Source of the DNA: Pseudomonadota bacterium
GTDB lineage: Bacteria; Pseudomonadota; Alphaproteobacteria; Rhizobiales; Devosiaceae
DNA length: 64,000 nt
Reading direction: 5' to 3'
Assembly: GCA_023391095.1 (NCBI GenBank)
Contig: JAEWBN010000016.1
Coordinates: 157,458 to 221,457 of the forward strand
Shown here: one piece after another, positions 61,850-64,000 of the stretch
Numbering within the stretch: position 1 is the first letter of the stretch
How the letters are laid out: each line of letters opens with the position of its first letter
Program-made: the position numbers and the translations under genes
The notes under the pieces: generated by a model
The model's input: the letters and a program-made list of their open reading frames with translations, nothing else
Database searches by the model: none
What the model was told of the DNA's origin: nothing

Positions 61850-62596
61850 GTGGAATTTCTCGGTTTAAGGTTCTACTCGGGAAGTCAGATTGCCCTCCTT
61901 GAAGAAATAAAGAGAGCTGCAGGGCTTGAATACTCCTTCTTAGTTACCCCAAACATTGACCACTTGAATCTATTAAGTGGAAATGACGCGCGGGGTAGCC
62001 TAATGCGGGAGTGCTACGGAAGTGCGCGGTACATTGTGTGCGACAGTCGTGTGTTGCAGGCTATTGCACGGATACTTGGGAGGAATATATTCACCTACCC
62101 CGGTTCTGACATTGTCAAAGATCTTCTTGAATCTGGGGAGACGCGTGGTCTCAGGATTGGTGTTGTTGGTCCCAGTCCAAGCGCTTTCGGCGTCCTTGCT
62201 GCTCGATACCAGGATCATGAGTTCACGTTCATACCTTCGCATCAAGCCATGGCCATTGGTTCTGATGAGTTTAACCAGTGTCTGAAAGAAACCGCAATCG
62301 CCGATTGGGACGTACTGGTGGTTGGTTTCGGAGCTCCAAAACAAGAGGTTTTCGCGAAGCTGCTTGGGGCGCAGCGACAAAGCGGTGTCGCCTTGTGTGC
62401 TGGAGCAAGTATAGACTTTCTTACAAGCAGGCAAACTCGAGCCCCTCTGCTTCTTCAGAGGATGCGACTCGAGTGGCTTTTTCGCTTGTTATCTGATCCG
62501 AAAAGAATGTGGCGACGCTACATTCTAGGGGCTCCTAAGTTCGTCAGAACCCTGTTTACAGGCATTGAATTGAACCGAAACGACGAGGCAGAGTAG
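61850..62596 (+). CDS. WecG/TagA/CpsF-family glycosyltransferase
   Basis: The 248-residue protein has VTPNIDHLNLL, RYIVCDSRVLQAIARILG, RIGVVGPSPSAFGVLA and DWDVLVVGFGAPKQEVFAK. The last is the hallmark of the WecG/TagA family (GT26). The C-terminal RMRLEWLFRLLSDPKRMWRRY is also typical. It starts with GTG. Relatives transfer ManNAcA, ManNAc or glucuronic acid; glucuronate would fit ugd at 38.5 kb. Confidence 0.92.
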   Translation: MEFLGLRFYSGSQIALLEEIKRAAGLEYSFLVTPNIDHLNLLSGNDARGSLMRECYGSARYIVCDSRVLQAIARILGRNIFTYPGSDIVKDLLESGETRGLRIGVVGPSPSAFGVLAARYQDHEFTFIPSHQAMAIGSDEFNQCLKETAIADWDVLVVGFGAPKQEVFAKLLGAQRQSGVALCAGASIDFLTSRQTRAPLLLQRMRLEWLFRLLSDPKRMWRRYILGAPKFVRTLFTGIELNRNDEAE

Positions 62597-62597
62597 C

Positions 62598-63575
62598 TTG
62601 CACGACTTTAGCGTTGTAATTCCCGTTCGAAACCGAAGTAAACTCCTAGCTCGCGCGCTTGTGTCGCTCGGCAAGCAGAAGTACCGGAATTTCGAAGTGA
62701 TAGTCGTGGATGATGGGTCTGCAGAGGACATCCGCTCGGTCGTATCACTTTTCTCTTCTGAGTTGGAAGTCCGAGTGTTGGATGGACTTGGAAAGGGAGC
62801 GACCTCTGCTCGCAACCTAGGCACGGACGCCGCTCTGGCGCCCTTCGTTGCGTATCTAGATAGCGATGATGTCTTTCTTCCTGATAAGCTCCAACACGTC
62901 GTAGAGCTTTCCAGCGGCGATGAGGCAGAGATTTTTGTTTCGCCTTTGCACGTGTGGAGGGGAATGCCTCAGGTGCAACTTCGGCCTAGTCGGCCGCCAT
63001 TCCAGGAAGAGGACATTAGCGAATACTATTTCGTAGCCGATCAGAGAATGCAAACCAGCAGCTTCGTAATCCTAACTGATCTAGCGAAAAGGGTTCGCTG
63101 GAACGAACAGCTCCGGAAGGTCCAAGATCCCGATTTTATGATCAGACTAGTAAGAGCGGGCGGAAGATTGCGCTACGTATCAAAACCTCTAGCCGTTCTG
63201 TACGACATCAATGATGGCCCACGAATATCCAGTTCGTTGTTCGAAGATAATATCAGGGAATGGCTCTCGTTATCGGATGGAATTCTGACCGAGAAAGCCA
63301 GGAAGGGTTTCATGTTATATGTGTTGTCCTATGAAACGCGGAAGCGAAGCTTGCCCGAGGCATTCAGGTTGGTCGTCGATAACATAACTGCCGTTCATCC
63401 AAAAACAACAGCGAAAGCGGTTACACGTTTGCTTTTGAGCGAGGACTCCGCCAAATACCTTGCTAGTCTTAGTACTAGTCTTTCGCGTCGACGCTCGGAA
63501 TCGAGCGCCCTTGTCAACTACCTGACTGACATAGAGTTGGAGGTTCATGAGCGCCTAGCTTCCCTGCGTGGCTAA
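62598..63575 (+). CDS. GT2-family glycosyltransferase
   Basis: The 325-residue protein shows the GT-A fold of family 2: FSVVIPVRNRSKLLARALVSL, FEVIVVDDGSAED, GATSARNLGTDAA and the DxD-type VAYLDSDDVFLPDKL. It starts with TTG two bases after the previous stop. The C-terminal 100 residues vary. It is the last gene of the cluster before insertion-sequence debris. Confidence 0.92.
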   Translation: MHDFSVVIPVRNRSKLLARALVSLGKQKYRNFEVIVVDDGSAEDIRSVVSLFSSELEVRVLDGLGKGATSARNLGTDAALAPFVAYLDSDDVFLPDKLQHVVELSSGDEAEIFVSPLHVWRGMPQVQLRPSRPPFQEEDISEYYFVADQRMQTSSFVILTDLAKRVRWNEQLRKVQDPDFMIRLVRAGGRLRYVSKPLAVLYDINDGPRISSSLFEDNIREWLSLSDGILTEKARKGFMLYVLSYETRKRSLPEAFRLVVDNITAVHPKTTAKAVTRLLLSEDSAKYLASLSTSLSRRRSESSALVNYLTDIELEVHERLASLRG

Positions 63576-63640
63576 GGTTTGCATCAGCTGGACGCCCGCA
63601 AAAACCCTCGCGCCTTTGATGCTGTCGTGATTCACTGACG

Positions 63641-63753
63641 ATGCTTGATCATTGGGCATCGTCTATGGACCCACAGTCGCTGTTCAGCCTGAACGATCAC
63701 TTTGAGGCGCTGAGCCAGCATGGTGATACGCTCGAGGTGTTGGAGCGAATGAT
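63641..63753 (+). pseudogene. IS5-type transposase N-terminal fragment
   Basis: The frame MLDHWASSMDPQSLFSLNDHF then EALSQHGDTLEVLERMI resembles the start of IS5-family transposases. It breaks off after about 38 residues, where the end of an IS3-type element (GGGTTTACCGGAGACC) begins. The exact junction is not certain. Confidence 0.6.
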
Positions 63754-63788
63754 CCGCACCGGGTTTACCGGAGACCGTTGGTGTTAAG

Positions 63789-64000
63789 TTATGCGGCCAT
63801 GGCTGCGTGTTCCAGCGCAGCGTAGTAGTTGGCCTCGGCTTCGGCCGGCGGGATGTTGCCGATCGGCTCGAGCAGGCGCCGATTGTTGAACCAGTCGACC
63901 CATTCCAGGGTGGCATACTCTACGGCCTCGAAGCTGCGCCACGGGCTGCGTCGGTGGATGACTTCCGCTTTGTAGAGACCGTTGATGGTTTCGGCCAAGG
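63789..64000 (-). CDS. IS3-family transposase OrfB, C-terminal part (cut by window end)
   Basis: The minus-strand frame is open at the window edge and reads AETINGLYKAEVIHRRSPWR, then VEYATLEWVDWFNNRRLLEP and IPPAEAEANYYA, the end of an IS3-family DDE transposase. It differs from the IS3 element at 53.6 kb. The rest lies beyond the window. Confidence 0.92.
   Translation of the reverse strand, partial: LAETINGLYKAEVIHRRSPWRSFEAVEYATLEWVDWFNNRRLLEPIGNIPPAEAEANYYAALEHAAMAA

Overview
The window looks like chromosomal DNA from a GC-rich alphaproteobacterium, most likely Hyphomicrobiales (Rhizobiales; Devosia-like relatives would fit, but this is inference from gene content and codon style). It carries a DctBD-type two-component system, a fused MrpA/B cation antiporter, a nasTS-nirBD-cysG nitrite block, a cyanate block, and several tyrosine-recombinase islands.

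Layout. 0-7.2 kb: end of a LuxR-type regulator, a DctB/DctD-like sensor and sigma-54 activator, a sigma-54 promoter, and a TAXI-type TRAP transporter with a DUF1850 protein. 7.2-13.5 kb: a PAS/sigma-54 activator divergent from a sigma-54-promoted cyanate operon (NrtA-like binding protein, permease, ATPase, cyanase, DUF1348 protein). 13.7-20.1 kb: a PtsN-like EIIA convergent with the mrp(AB)CDEFG antiporter operon. 20.5-23.5 kb: a YdeP-type molybdopterin oxidoreductase and FdhD. 23.6-24.4 kb: a sugar-phosphate transferase. 24.7-28.3 kb: tRNA-Thr(UGU) followed by a small accessory zone (21-bp repeats, Uma2 protein, Phd/PemK-like toxin-antitoxin pair, EAL-domain fragment). 28.7-36.0 kb: nasT, nasS, a leader with sigma-54 promoter, ANTAR-type hairpin and terminator, then nirB, nirD, an FNT nitrite channel and cysG. 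36.0-38.4 kb: sparse, with small ORFs. 38.5-40.8 kb: UDP-glucose dehydrogenase and a nucleotide-sugar epimerase.

41-56.5 kb is an accessory region. Two diverged copies of a decayed module (recombinase remnant next to an endonuclease/exonuclease/phosphatase remnant) flank a core. The core holds a GIY-YIG/DUF4357-like protein, a soluble AAA+ protein with an FtsH-type M41 peptidase domain, a tyrosine recombinase, a TraD-like protein and a divergent TraA/MobA-like relaxase with a candidate oriT between them. Beyond lie a pair of conserved hypothetical genes, an intact IS3-family element with a 4-bp target duplication, and a second recombinase operon.

56.6-63.6 kb is an exopolysaccharide cluster (ManC, polymerase-like, flippase-like, three glycosyltransferases). 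It looks AT-richer and uses many GTG/TTG starts, which suggests separate acquisition. With ugd, the epimerase and the sugar transferase it could build an acidic polysaccharide. The right edge is nested insertion-sequence debris.

Three well-formed sigma-54 promoters (TRAP, cyanate, nitrite) link carbon and nitrogen scavenging to RpoN. The least described unit is the coupled DUF4357 / AAA-M41 / recombinase cassette with its relaxase neighbour.
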